Source: Acidobacteria bacterium 13_1_20CM_3_53_8
GTDB lineage: Bacteria > Acidobacteriota > Blastocatellia > Pyrinomonadales > Pyrinomonadaceae
Direction of reading: 5' to 3'
DNA: 63,804 bases
Assembly (NCBI GenBank): GCA_001920415.1
Contig: MNJR01000118.1
Location: forward strand, 1 to 63,804
This document shows positions 45,179 through 53,322 of this stretch, piece by piece. Within the stretch, counting starts at the first letter, position 1. Each line of letters opens with the position of its first letter. Position numbers and translations under genes: made by a program. Under the pieces are notes generated by a model. That model saw only the letters and a program-made list of their open reading frames with translations. It ran no database searches and was not told the origin of the DNA.

Positions 45179-45431
45179 CTATCGTGTGTGCAGTCCTATA
45201 GCCAATGCGCAGCAGATAAAAACGGCTCTCCGGCAGAGCATCGTGGGCGGCACTCAGCGCTTCGGCACTCGTGTCGCCAAGAAAGTAACGTCCGGTTTCA
45301 GGATCAATTGCAGCGTAGCGACCAAAGTGCTCATGCTCCAGAACAGTTCTTAATCTTTCTTCATAGATAAGCTGACCGCGCGCAATCACGGCTTCTCTGA
45401 TCGCTGCAAGATCAGTTTGATCAGTGCTCAC
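45153..45431 (-). CDS. Partner protein of retropepsin module, unknown function
   Basis: The 92-residue protein has a helical N-terminus (LAAIREAVIARGQLIYEERL) and a beta-rich half (YAAIDPETGRYFLGDTSAEA, SRFYLLRIGYRTAHTIGGHA). The pattern RG..IYEE.....GRY.AIDPETG resembles small proteins often encoded directly upstream of single-domain aspartic proteases. The overlap with the protease gene fits an antitoxin-toxin-like or substrate-protease arrangement, which is only an inference. Confidence 0.75.
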   Translation of the reverse strand: MSTDQTDLAAIREAVIARGQLIYEERLRTVLEHEHFGRYAAIDPETGRYFLGDTSAEALSAAHDALPESRFYLLRIGYRTAHTIGGHAIRNR

Positions 45432-45464
45432 AGGTGTCCTCCAATCTTCTCATGGCATTCGAGG

Positions 45465-46256
45465 CTACCACTTCAGCCAGCCGAACAGTCCGTGTACGAC
45501 GGTCTCGCGGTTCTCTTCGTAGATGGCTTTCGTTAAGGGAATTGACATGGGGCAGACTTTGACGCAGTTCTGTGCGTTGCCGCAAGCTGTGATGCCGTCG
45601 TCGCCCATGATTGCTTCCAATCTTTCGTCGCGCGTCATTTTTCCGCTAGGGTGCATGTTCATCAAACGAACCTGCGCGATGGCCTGCGGGCCAATGTACT
45701 GGTCTTCGTAATACTGCGGGCAGGCTTCCAGACAGCAGCCGCAGGTCATGCAGCGAGAGTAGGCGTAGCGCTCTGCGACATCTTCCTGATCCATGCGCGG
45801 GCCTGGGCCAAGATCGTAGGAGCCGTCAATCTCAATCCATGCGTGCACGCGCCTCAGATGCTCGAACATGCGAGAGCGGTCAACTATTAGGTCGCGCACG
45901 TTCGGGAATTTCGTCATAGGCTCAAGCGTGATAGGTTGATCCAGTTGGTCAACGAGAGCAGAGCAGCTTTGCCTGACACGACCGTTGATGACCATAGTGC
46001 ATATGCCGCAGACCTGTTCCAGACAGTTCATGTCCCACGCTGGCGGCGTCGTGGGCTTTCCTTCTCGCGTCACTGGATTTTTGCGAATCTCCATCAGGCA
46101 CGAGATGATGTTCAGGTTCGGGCGATAGGGAATCTCGAACTCCTCCCAACGCTGCTCTGCGCCCGGTTTGTCTCGCCTGCGAATGCGAATCACAACAGAC
46201 TTAGGCGCGTCACTTCGCACCTGTGGTTCTGTCAAACTTTGCTCTTGTGTGCTCAT
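45465..46256 (-). CDS. sdhB: Succinate dehydrogenase/fumarate reductase iron-sulfur subunit
   Basis: The 263-residue protein has the 2Fe-2S region (MNCLEQVCGICTMVING, then SCSALV), a 4Fe-4S cluster (CMTCGCCLEACP) and the second C-terminal set (CGNAQNCVKVCP). It relays electrons between the flavoprotein and membrane subunit. It is the last core gene of the operon sdhC-(protease)-sdhA-(Uma2)-sdhB. The stop lies next to the accessory module, and a partial copy of its 3' end lies beyond that module. Confidence 0.95.
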   Translation of the reverse strand: MSTQEQSLTEPQVRSDAPKSVVIRIRRRDKPGAEQRWEEFEIPYRPNLNIISCLMEIRKNPVTREGKPTTPPAWDMNCLEQVCGICTMVINGRVRQSCSALVDQLDQPITLEPMTKFPNVRDLIVDRSRMFEHLRRVHAWIEIDGSYDLGPGPRMDQEDVAERYAYSRCMTCGCCLEACPQYYEDQYIGPQAIAQVRLMNMHPSGKMTRDERLEAIMGDDGITACGNAQNCVKVCPMSIPLTKAIYEENRETVVHGLFGWLKW

Positions 46257-46261
46257 AAGCC

Positions 46262-46828
46262 TCAGCTTGTCTTATCGTAAACTGCCTTTAGCCGCAGCGT
46301 ACATTCAATTGAAGGCAAGTCAAGAGAACTTTCCATTCCAACCGCAGCGATGTATGTCCACTTCTCCTTTGTCTGCCTTATGAATTGCTCTATGACCTGG
46401 CTATCCTGTGAAATCAGGATGTATTCCTTCAAAGACTCAAGTTGCCGGTAAGACTGAAATTTCAATCCTCGATCAAATGCCGCTGTGCTCTCAGAGAGAA
46501 CTTCAATGATTAAATCGGGGTTGAGAATAATATCGGTGCGGTCGTCGTGAAACTGAGGCTCGCCGCAGACAACGGAGATGTCAGGATAGAAAAACTTTCT
46601 TGAATCCGGCATGCGCTCCTTCATATCACTCGGCAGTACGCGATATGGTCGGCCTCTGAGTTGCAGTCCAAGTTCAGCAACCACATTGGCGACAATAGTA
46701 TTGTGATTCAGGCTCGCGCCCGACATCGCGTACATGACGCCGTCAACGTACTCGCTCTTGTACTCTGCACGTCGCTCAATCGCCAGATACTCTTCCGGCG
46801 TTAAGTAAGTTTGAGGTTGAGATGCCAT
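46262..46828 (-). CDS. Uma2-family (DUF820) putative endonuclease inside the sdh operon
   Basis: The 188-residue protein has LTPEEYLAIERRAEYKSEYV, GVMYAMSGASLNHN, YPDISVVCGEP and PDLIIEVLSESTAAFDRGLK, the acidic and Lys residues expected of this PD-(D/E)XK-like family. It sits between sdhA and sdhB on the same strand with gaps of 23 bp and 5 bp, so it must be co-transcribed with them. No functional link to succinate oxidation is known. Confidence 0.9.
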   Translation of the reverse strand: MASQPQTYLTPEEYLAIERRAEYKSEYVDGVMYAMSGASLNHNTIVANVVAELGLQLRGRPYRVLPSDMKERMPDSRKFFYPDISVVCGEPQFHDDRTDIILNPDLIIEVLSESTAAFDRGLKFQSYRQLESLKEYILISQDSQVIEQFIRQTKEKWTYIAAVGMESSLDLPSIECTLRLKAVYDKTS

Positions 46829-46851
46829 AAATTATAGAACTGAGAGGGCGC

Positions 46852-48870
46852 TCATAGCTTGTCAGATTTCCCTCCCGCATCCTCAATTGATTTATCCTGC
46901 TCGCGCCTTGTTTCCGTTTGCCCGTGCATCACGTCTCTTACTTCTTCCTTGTTCTGATCCCAAACGGCAGCGCCTGTCAAATCACGCGGTTTCGTCTCTG
47001 AGTCCTCAGTCGGAACTTGCGCCGCACCCTCTTTCGGGGGCAAGCCGGAAGCGTTCGCACTTGCAGAAGCCTTCGCAGCGTCCTGCTTCTTGCCCTTGCT
47101 GTAGTCGCGCTTGCGCGGCTCGATCAGCGAGACATCAACAGACTCGTATGAGAGCACAGGCCCTTCGCCCGAATATTCAGCGATGGTCGTCTTCATCCAG
47201 TTCTCATCGTCGCGGTTCGGAAAGTCTGGCTTGTAATGTGCGCCGCGCGATTCGTTGCGATTCAACGCGCCCAACGTGATGACGCGCGCAAGCTGAAGCA
47301 TGTTGAAGAGTTGACGCGCGTGCGGAAGCGCGTGCGTTGCCCAAAGGTTCGAGTCGTTGATCGAGATGTGGCCGTAGCGGTCAATCAATTCTAAGAGCTT
47401 GTCATCAGTCTCTTTCAAACGGTCGTTGTAGCGCACGACCGTTACGTTGTCCGTCATCCACTTGCCCATCTCTTCATGAATTTTGTACTGGTTCTCCGTG
47501 CCCGATTGACGGATTAGCTGGTCGTTAATCTCCTGCTGCCTTCCAACTTCCTCGTCGTAAATGCCCGAACCATCAACGCCGTTGCGCTCAATGTTCTTCG
47601 CATACTCAATCGCTGCGGGCGCTGCTATGAAGCCGCCATAGACGCAACTCACCAGAGAGTTTGCGCCCAGACGATTCGCGCCGTGAATCGAGTAATCGCA
47701 CTCGCCCGCAGCCAACAGCCCGGGAATGTTCGTGCGCTGGTTGTAGTCAACCCACAATCCGCCCATTGAATAATGTACGCCCGGAAAGATTCGCATGGGC
47801 ACGTGGCGCGGATCGTCGCCTACGAACATCTCGTAGATTTCCAAAATAGCGCCGAGCTTTTTGTCTAAAGTTTCGGCAGGGATGTGCGTGAGATCAAGGT
47901 AGACTTGGTTCTGGCCGCCTATGCCGTAGCCGTCCATGCAGACTTGAAAAATTTCGCGCGTTGCTATGTCGCGCGGGACAAGATTTCCATAAGCCGGATA
48001 TTTCTCTTCAAGAAAATACCAGCGCTCGCTTTCAGGAATGGAAGAAGCGGGGCGCGTGTCGCCTTTTTCCTTTGGAACCCAGACGCGACCACCTTCGCCG
48101 CGCGCAGATTCCGACATCAAGCGCAGCTTGTCTTCGCCCGGAATCGAAGTTGGGTGAACCTGTATGAACTCGCCGTTGGCATAGCGCGCGCCCTGTTGAT
48201 AGCAGGCAGAGACGGCTGAGCCTGTGCAGACCATTGAGTTGGTTGATTTCCCAAAAATAAGCCCAGGCCCACCCGTCGCAATGATGACAGCATCTGCGGG
48301 GAAGGCTTTTAATTCGAGCGTCTGCAAGTTCATAGCAACCAGCCCGCGCGCAACTTGATGATCGTCCAGCACTAGCGACATCATCTCCCAGCCCTCATAT
48401 TTTTTCACTTTCCCGCCGACCTCATGGCGGCGCACCTGTTCGTCCAACGCGTAGAGAAGTTGTTGACCCGTAGAAGCGCCAGCGAATGCAGCGCGGTGAT
48501 GAAGCGTTCCGCCGAAGCGACGGAAATCCAGCAAACCTTCCGTAGTGCGCGAGAAGGGAACGCCCATTCGGTCGAAGAGATAGATAATCGAGGGAGCCAT
48601 CTCGCACATTGCTTTTACGGGCGGTTGGTTCGCCAAAAAATCTCCGCCGTAGACTGTGTCGTCGAAATGCTTCCAGGGCGAATCGCCCTCGCCTTTGGTG
48701 TTCACAGCGCCATTGATTCCGCCCTGCGCGCAGACCGAATGCGAGCGCTTCACGGGCACAACGGAGAAGAGGTCAACCGCGTGACCCTCTTCGGCAATCT
48801 TCATCGCTGCCGCCAATCCTGCGAGTCCGCCGCCTACGATTGCTATTCTGATTCCGTTCGTGGTTGCCAT
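46852..48870 (-). CDS. sdhA: Succinate dehydrogenase/fumarate reductase flavoprotein subunit
   Basis: The 672-residue protein has the FAD site IAIVGGGLAGLAAAMKIAEE, the flavinylation region SVCAQGGINGAVN, active-site segments (GEFIQVHPTSIPG, HYSMGGLWVDYN) and the GANRLGANSLVSC motif. It resembles the Bacillus-type SdhA. A C-terminal extension of about 65 Ala/Ser/Glu/Lys-rich residues (after RDYSKGKK) is unusual and probably disordered. It forms a complex with SdhB and SdhC. Confidence 0.95.
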   Translation of the reverse strand: MATTNGIRIAIVGGGLAGLAAAMKIAEEGHAVDLFSVVPVKRSHSVCAQGGINGAVNTKGEGDSPWKHFDDTVYGGDFLANQPPVKAMCEMAPSIIYLFDRMGVPFSRTTEGLLDFRRFGGTLHHRAAFAGASTGQQLLYALDEQVRRHEVGGKVKKYEGWEMMSLVLDDHQVARGLVAMNLQTLELKAFPADAVIIATGGPGLIFGKSTNSMVCTGSAVSACYQQGARYANGEFIQVHPTSIPGEDKLRLMSESARGEGGRVWVPKEKGDTRPASSIPESERWYFLEEKYPAYGNLVPRDIATREIFQVCMDGYGIGGQNQVYLDLTHIPAETLDKKLGAILEIYEMFVGDDPRHVPMRIFPGVHYSMGGLWVDYNQRTNIPGLLAAGECDYSIHGANRLGANSLVSCVYGGFIAAPAAIEYAKNIERNGVDGSGIYDEEVGRQQEINDQLIRQSGTENQYKIHEEMGKWMTDNVTVVRYNDRLKETDDKLLELIDRYGHISINDSNLWATHALPHARQLFNMLQLARVITLGALNRNESRGAHYKPDFPNRDDENWMKTTIAEYSGEGPVLSYESVDVSLIEPRKRDYSKGKKQDAAKASASANASGLPPKEGAAQVPTEDSETKPRDLTGAAVWDQNKEEVRDVMHGQTETRREQDKSIEDAGGKSDKL

Positions 48871-48884
48871 TTATGCAGCTTCTC

Positions 48885-49298
48885 CTACTTAACTTTTGTC
48901 ACAGGCTGATCGGGATGAGCCGGATTCGGCATGACTCGCCCGTTGTTACAATCCACGATCAAATCCAGTTTCCCCAACACGGTCTGCCCGATCAAAACTT
49001 CATCGCCGAGAATCAGCGCCTCTTCCAAAGTATCTCGTCCATCAATGTTAATAATAACAGGGCCTGTAACGCCGACTGCTTCTTTACGCCCATCCGCATA
49101 CTCAGCCATGCGCTGGCCTCGTATGCCAAGCCCTAGTTGTTGAGTTACGTGCGTAGGTATCACACTGCGCACAGCACCGCTATCAACAAGAGCATCAGCT
49201 TCATACTTTCGTATTTGATCTGAAGCGAGTTGTCCGCTCTGCGCCATAGCTTCATCAATGGCGTTTATAAGCAGAGCTTTTACGCGAGTTTCACCCAT
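48885..49298 (-). CDS. Retropepsin-like (clan AA) aspartic protease between sdhC and sdhA
   Basis: The 137-residue protein has ADALVDSGAVRSVIPTHVTQ (catalytic D-S-G), the flap-like GRDTLEEALILGDEVLIGQ and the second psi loop VLGKLDLIVDCNNGRVMPNP. Proteins very like this one are scattered through cyanobacteria and other phyla. It starts 1 bp after the sdhC stop and ends 14 bp before sdhA, so it is embedded in the operon. It is only distantly similar to the 44807 protease, and no 92-residue partner is present here. Confidence 0.88.
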   Translation of the reverse strand: MGETRVKALLINAIDEAMAQSGQLASDQIRKYEADALVDSGAVRSVIPTHVTQQLGLGIRGQRMAEYADGRKEAVGVTGPVIINIDGRDTLEEALILGDEVLIGQTVLGKLDLIVDCNNGRVMPNPAHPDQPVTKVK

Positions 49299-49299
49299 A

Positions 49300-50082
49300 T
49301 CAGTATAGGAAGCCTCCCCAAATTCCTCCGGGATGAAGGAACGCTGCTTCGGCGTTGATGCCTACGGCCAAGAGTACAAGGCCGACTGCTATGCAGGCAT
49401 AGCCAGTCAAACGTTGCGCGCGTGCGCCGATTGCTATACCCCAGTCAACTAAAAAGAGCCAGATGCCATTAGCCAGATGCCACACTGTCGCCGTGATGCC
49501 TATTAGATAAACGATGAAGACCCATGTTTGAGCGAATTCTACGGCCACGATGTGATATGCGTTCGCAGGATTATGCGCGACGGGCGTTCCGTAAGTAGGG
49601 AGATAGGGAATCACCCCGAAGCGAAAGTTGAGGACGTGAAACGCTATGAAGACGAAGAGAATTATCCCTGTGATGCGCTGAATGGTGTAGAACCAGTTGC
49701 GCGGATACGGATAGGCCAAGTTGTTCGGTCTCCACTCGAACGTAATGACCAGACCGTAGAACGCGTGATAGAGGAGAGGTATGAAAATCCCGAAAGTCTC
49801 CACGAGCAAAATGTACGGAATGGCCTGTAAATCTGCTACTGCTTGGTTAAAGTCCATAGGCCCTGTGTGCGGATGGACAGCCTTCGAGTTGGTGTAAAAA
49901 TGTTCGAGCAAGAAGACACCCAGAGGCACTATGCCGGAAAGCTGGTGCAGCTTGCGTAAGATAAAAGTTCTACTCAAACGAATAGCCATAGGTGTGACCA
50001 CACTCCTTCGCGCCCCCTGCTGGCCGGTGAGCCTTGCGCGGAAAGCTTTTCTAGCGGGTTTGATTGATGATTCATCTAACAT
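49300..50082 (-). CDS. sdhC: Succinate dehydrogenase cytochrome b subunit
   Basis: The 260-residue protein is the single five-helix, diheme type of Bacillus-like enzymes: RKLHQLSGIVPLGVFLLEHF, LLYHAFYGLVITFEW, RITGIILFVFIAFHVL and ATVWHLANGIWLFLVDWG supply the heme histidines. It anchors SdhAB and passes electrons to quinone. The first 30 residues are a cytoplasmic basic extension. It is the first gene of the operon, divergent from the amidase gene across repeat H17. Confidence 0.93.
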   Translation of the reverse strand: MLDESSIKPARKAFRARLTGQQGARRSVVTPMAIRLSRTFILRKLHQLSGIVPLGVFLLEHFYTNSKAVHPHTGPMDFNQAVADLQAIPYILLVETFGIFIPLLYHAFYGLVITFEWRPNNLAYPYPRNWFYTIQRITGIILFVFIAFHVLNFRFGVIPYLPTYGTPVAHNPANAYHIVAVEFAQTWVFIVYLIGITATVWHLANGIWLFLVDWGIAIGARAQRLTGYACIAVGLVLLAVGINAEAAFLHPGGIWGGFLY

Positions 50083-50099
50083 TGAAATTATATCAAGAA

Positions 50100-50232
50100 C
50101 AGTGACAAGTGACGAGCAAGAAACAGTTTTCAGTTTTTAGTTTTCAGTTTTCAGCAAGAGGCGAACTGCTTTTTACTGAAAACTGAAAACTAAAAACTGA
50201 AAACTCTTCTTGTCACCCGTCACTTGTCACTG
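50100..50232. repeat. Nested heptamer inverted repeats H17 (AGTGACA outside, CAGTTTT inside)
   Basis: The outer arms are AGTGACA AGTGACG (50100-50119) and CTTGTCA CCCGTCA CTTGTCA (50208-50231). The inner CAGTTTT arms are at 50124-50155 and 50176-50207. It fills the whole gap between the divergent sdhC and amidase genes, where promoters would be expected. Confidence 0.85.
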
Positions 50233-50245
50233 TATTTTTCAGGTG

Positions 50246-51667
50246 ATGCGTAATGAATTGCTCACGATGTCACTGGCAGAAGTTGCTCGTCTCGTGCGAG
50301 AGCGAAGTGTCTCGCCCGTCGAATTGATGAAATCATACCTGCGACGGATTGAAGAGTTGAACCCCAGGCTCAATGCCATTGTGACGCTCGCGCCGGATGC
50401 GCTTGATCTAGCGCTGGAAGCTGGAAAGAGAATTGCGCGAGGTGCAAACGTTGGCACGCTCGAAGGCATTCCTTTCACTGTGAAGGACACGATTGAGACG
50501 AAAGATTTACGAACGACGAGCGGTTCGCTCATGCGTGCTGAGCACGTGCCGAAAAGAGACGCAACCGCAGTCGCTCGTCTCAAACGCGCGGGCGCGATAC
50601 TGTTGGGGAAGACGAACGTGGCCGAGATGGCTATGCATTATGATTCGTCGAATCCTGTCTTCGGTCGTACGAACAACCCGCACGATCTTGCGCGCACACC
50701 GGGCGGTTCTAGCGGCGGCGAGGCCGCAGCCGTTTCAGCATGCCTTTCTCCGGCAGGATTGGGTAGCGACCTTGCAGGCTCTGTTCGCATCCCCGCGCAC
50801 TTCTGCGGCGTCGTGGGGCTTAAACCGACAGCAGGAAGCGTGCCCGGCAGAGGACAATTCCCGCCAGCCGAAGGCCCGTATTCGCTCGGCGCGAGTATTG
50901 GCCCAATCGCACGCCGCGTTGAAGACCTTGCTCTGCTCTTCGCTGTAATCTCAGAACCTGATGGTTCGACACGAGCGACAAATAAGTTAAGCGGATTTCA
51001 AAATGATGTAGAGCGCTTGCGCGAGCATCGCGTGGCATATTACACGGACGACGGCGTTGTTCCTGTTACGGACGAAACTAAAGAAGCGCTCGCCCATGCA
51101 GCACGTGCGCTGGAAGATGCGGGGCTGGTTGTAGAGCAAGTGAGGCCGCCGTGTGTGGAGCGCGGCGCGGAGCTTTGGCCTGCGCTCTTTTCGCGCATGT
51201 CAATAAAACTATTGCAAGAGTTGTACGAAGAGGCGGAAGAGAAAGCCGGTGAGTTCGTTCGCGCAATGCTGAAAGTTTCGGCGCGCACGGCGCAAGCTTC
51301 CGATGATGAGTTGATTGACGCATGGCTTGAGCGAGACAGCTTGCGACGGCAGTTAATCGAATGGATGGCGGAAAAGCCTCTCATACTTGCGCCCGTCGGA
51401 GCAGTCGCTGCTTTTGAACATGGCGCGAGAAAAGTTGAAGTCAAGGGCGAAGAGATAGGAATCTTTCGCGCTTTCAGCTACTCGCAAACTTATAACGTCT
51501 TTGACCTGCCTTCCGCTTCTGTTCCTGCGGGGCGCACACGCGAGGGTCTGCCCATTGGCGTTCAGATAATCGGAAAGCCGTTCGCTGAAAAGATGGTGCT
51601 CGCCGCCGCTTCAATCATCGAGAAGAGTTTGGGCGGCTGGGTTGAGCCAAAGGATTTCGGCATTTGA
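50246..51667 (+). CDS. Amidase-signature family hydrolase
   Basis: The roughly 473-residue protein has the amidase Ser-cisSer-Lys triad: TVKDTIETKD (Lys), ARTPGGSSGGEAAAV and GSDLAGSVRIPAHFCGVVGL (nucleophile Ser in AGS). It resembles aspartyl/glutamyl-tRNA amidotransferase GatA-like paralogues, but with no gatB or gatC nearby it is more likely a stand-alone amidase. ATG 50246 is the first plausible start outside repeat H17, with AGG directly upstream; ATG 50267 is an alternative. Confidence 0.9.
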   Translation: MRNELLTMSLAEVARLVRERSVSPVELMKSYLRRIEELNPRLNAIVTLAPDALDLALEAGKRIARGANVGTLEGIPFTVKDTIETKDLRTTSGSLMRAEHVPKRDATAVARLKRAGAILLGKTNVAEMAMHYDSSNPVFGRTNNPHDLARTPGGSSGGEAAAVSACLSPAGLGSDLAGSVRIPAHFCGVVGLKPTAGSVPGRGQFPPAEGPYSLGASIGPIARRVEDLALLFAVISEPDGSTRATNKLSGFQNDVERLREHRVAYYTDDGVVPVTDETKEALAHAARALEDAGLVVEQVRPPCVERGAELWPALFSRMSIKLLQELYEEAEEKAGEFVRAMLKVSARTAQASDDELIDAWLERDSLRRQLIEWMAEKPLILAPVGAVAAFEHGARKVEVKGEEIGIFRAFSYSQTYNVFDLPSASVPAGRTREGLPIGVQIIGKPFAEKMVLAAASIIEKSLGGWVEPKDFGI

Positions 51668-51676
51668 TTCACGTAT

Positions 51677-52008
51677 CTGATGTTAAGCATCAATAGCTTT
51701 ATCGAAGCCGCACGAATGAGCCTGCGCCAGCAGGCGGCCAGATTGTAGCCCCAGACGAAGCCGCAGGCGTAGTCTGGGGAAACATCCATCACAAGAAATA
51801 GAGTCTGCTTTAGCAGACGGCAGACGTTCGATGCTCTTAGCAAATTCTGTATTTTGCATCTATCGTCTGCTAAAGCAGACTCTAACTATTTTTCTCATCC
51901 CTTACCCCAGACTGCGCCTGCGGCTTCGTCTGGGGCTTTACTCTAATCGTCTGCTAGCGCAGACTCGTTGAGCGCTTTCTTTCAAACATTTCAACTGCGT
52001 ATCATGAG
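51677..52008. mobile_element. MITE-like multi-hairpin element, copy 3
   Basis: This 332-bp element has termini CTGATGTTAAGCA and TGCGTATCATGAG (10 of 13 paired). It is the inverse orientation of the 19324 copy, with the same order of hairpins: GCCTGC/GCAGGC, CCCCAGAC...GTCTGGGG, GTCTGC-TTTA-GCAGAC, then the mirrored set. I see no clear target duplication here. It begins 10 bp after the amidase stop codon and contains no ORF. Confidence 0.75.
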
Positions 52009-52142
52009 TAATTAAAAGAAATTCGAGGCGAACTCTTTCATTCAAGATAACTCATCCGGTATAGTTGTGCCGAAAACTCCTCGTGTTGCTGGAAGACAAA
52101 TGCTTCTGCGCTCAAGTTTCCCTTGTTCTATAGGAGGCGAGT

Positions 52143-53165
52143 ATGCCATTGCTAATAATGTTCTTCTTTCTCTTCGTTGGCCTGGCGCTGCTGGTCGTAG
52201 CCGCGAAGACGATTAAGATTGTGCCGCAGTCAACCGTCATGCTGGTCGAGCGACTTGGACGATTCAATTACGCGGCTGCCGGAGGGCTAAACGTAATCTG
52301 GCCGTTCATTGACCGTCCGCGCTCCGTCTACTGGACGAATGCTAGACCCGGACTTACGTTGATTGACCTGCGCGAGCAGTTCATAGACCTGCCGCCGCAG
52401 CCCGTCATCACGCGCGACAACGTTACGATTCACGTTGACTCTGTCGTCTACTGGCAGATAACCGATCCCGTAAAAGCCGTCTACGAAGTCAACGATCTAA
52501 TAGGCGGCATAGTGCAGTTGACCATCACAGGCATGCGAGCCGTGATGGGTGACATGGATTTGGATCACACGCTCTCGCAGCGCGATCAGATAAACGCGAA
52601 GCTTCGCATAATCCTGGACGAAGCGACGGACAAGTGGGGCGTGAAGGTCACGCGCGTTGACGTTAAAAATATAACGCCGCCAGATGACGTGCGCGTGACT
52701 ATGGAGAAGCAGATGACTGCCGAGAGAAATCGTCGCGCGCTAGTGCTGCAAGCCGACGGCGACCGTCAGGCCGCTATCACACGAGCGGAAGGCGAAAAGC
52801 AGGCTGCCGTCACGCGAGCCGAAGGCGAGAAGGAAGCGGCCATACTGCAAGCGGAAGGCGCTGCGCAAGCCAGACTGCGCAATGCTACGGCTGAGGCCGA
52901 AGCCATCGCGCGCATAGCTCAGGCTATAGAAGGTCACGGCAACCCCGCGCAGTATATGTTAACGGTGCGCTACGTTGACTCCTTGCGCGACATGACGCGC
53001 ACCAATAACTCTAAGGTCATCTTCATGCCTGTCGAAGCGTCCAGCATGTTATCCAGCGTAGGATCAATCAAAGAGGTCTTAGCCGCAACCGGAGTGCAGC
53101 CGTCAGACCAGGATAACAAATCGCAGCCGCCCCCTGTGCGACCCAGACAATTGCCCGGAACATAA
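52143..53165 (+). CDS. SPFH/band 7 membrane protein (stomatin/QmcA-like)
   Basis: The 340-residue protein has one N-terminal membrane helix (1-22), the SPFH domain (VPQSTVMLVERLGRFNYAAA, LREQFIDLPPQPVITRDNVT) and a long helical region with RAEGEKQAAVTRAEGEKEAA repeats. A Pro/Gln-rich tail ends it. It forms large oligomeric membrane microdomain scaffolds and often modulates FtsH-type proteases. No NfeD-type partner is adjacent. TAGGAGG lies 6 bp before the ATG. Confidence 0.93.
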   Translation: MPLLIMFFFLFVGLALLVVAAKTIKIVPQSTVMLVERLGRFNYAAAGGLNVIWPFIDRPRSVYWTNARPGLTLIDLREQFIDLPPQPVITRDNVTIHVDSVVYWQITDPVKAVYEVNDLIGGIVQLTITGMRAVMGDMDLDHTLSQRDQINAKLRIILDEATDKWGVKVTRVDVKNITPPDDVRVTMEKQMTAERNRRALVLQADGDRQAAITRAEGEKQAAVTRAEGEKEAAILQAEGAAQARLRNATAEAEAIARIAQAIEGHGNPAQYMLTVRYVDSLRDMTRTNNSKVIFMPVEASSMLSSVGSIKEVLAATGVQPSDQDNKSQPPPVRPRQLPGT

Positions 53166-53172
53166 AGGACAG

Positions 53173-53322
53173 GTCAGTACCGCCTGCGGTAGCGGGCGGG
53201 TCTGTTAGCAAAGTCAAAAGGAAAAAGTAAAAAGTAAAAAGTAAGAAGAAGCCAATCTTTTTTTCCTTTTGCCTTTTTACTTTTGACTTCTTCACCCGCC
53301 CGCTACCGCAGGCGGTACTGAC
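53173..53322. repeat. Nested inverted repeat H18: perfect 29-bp outer arms, AAAAGGY heptamers inside
   Basis: The outer arms 53173-53201 and 53294-53322 are exact complements over 29 bp (core CCGCCTGCGGTAGCGGGCGG). The inner arms are AAAAGTA/AAAAGGA units (53209-53243) and their complement (53259-53289). The right outer arm encodes the last residues (VPPAVAGG) and abuts the stop codon of the RNA phosphodiesterase gene. Confidence 0.85.

Noticed and set aside
50246-51667. Calling the amidase gatA
   Set aside because: The signature fits, but no gatB or gatC is nearby and stand-alone amidases of this family are common, so no symbol is given.
51670-52015. A 7-bp target duplication around element copy 3
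   Set aside because: The flanks CACGTAT and TAATTAA do not match, so I claim duplications only for copies 1 and 2.
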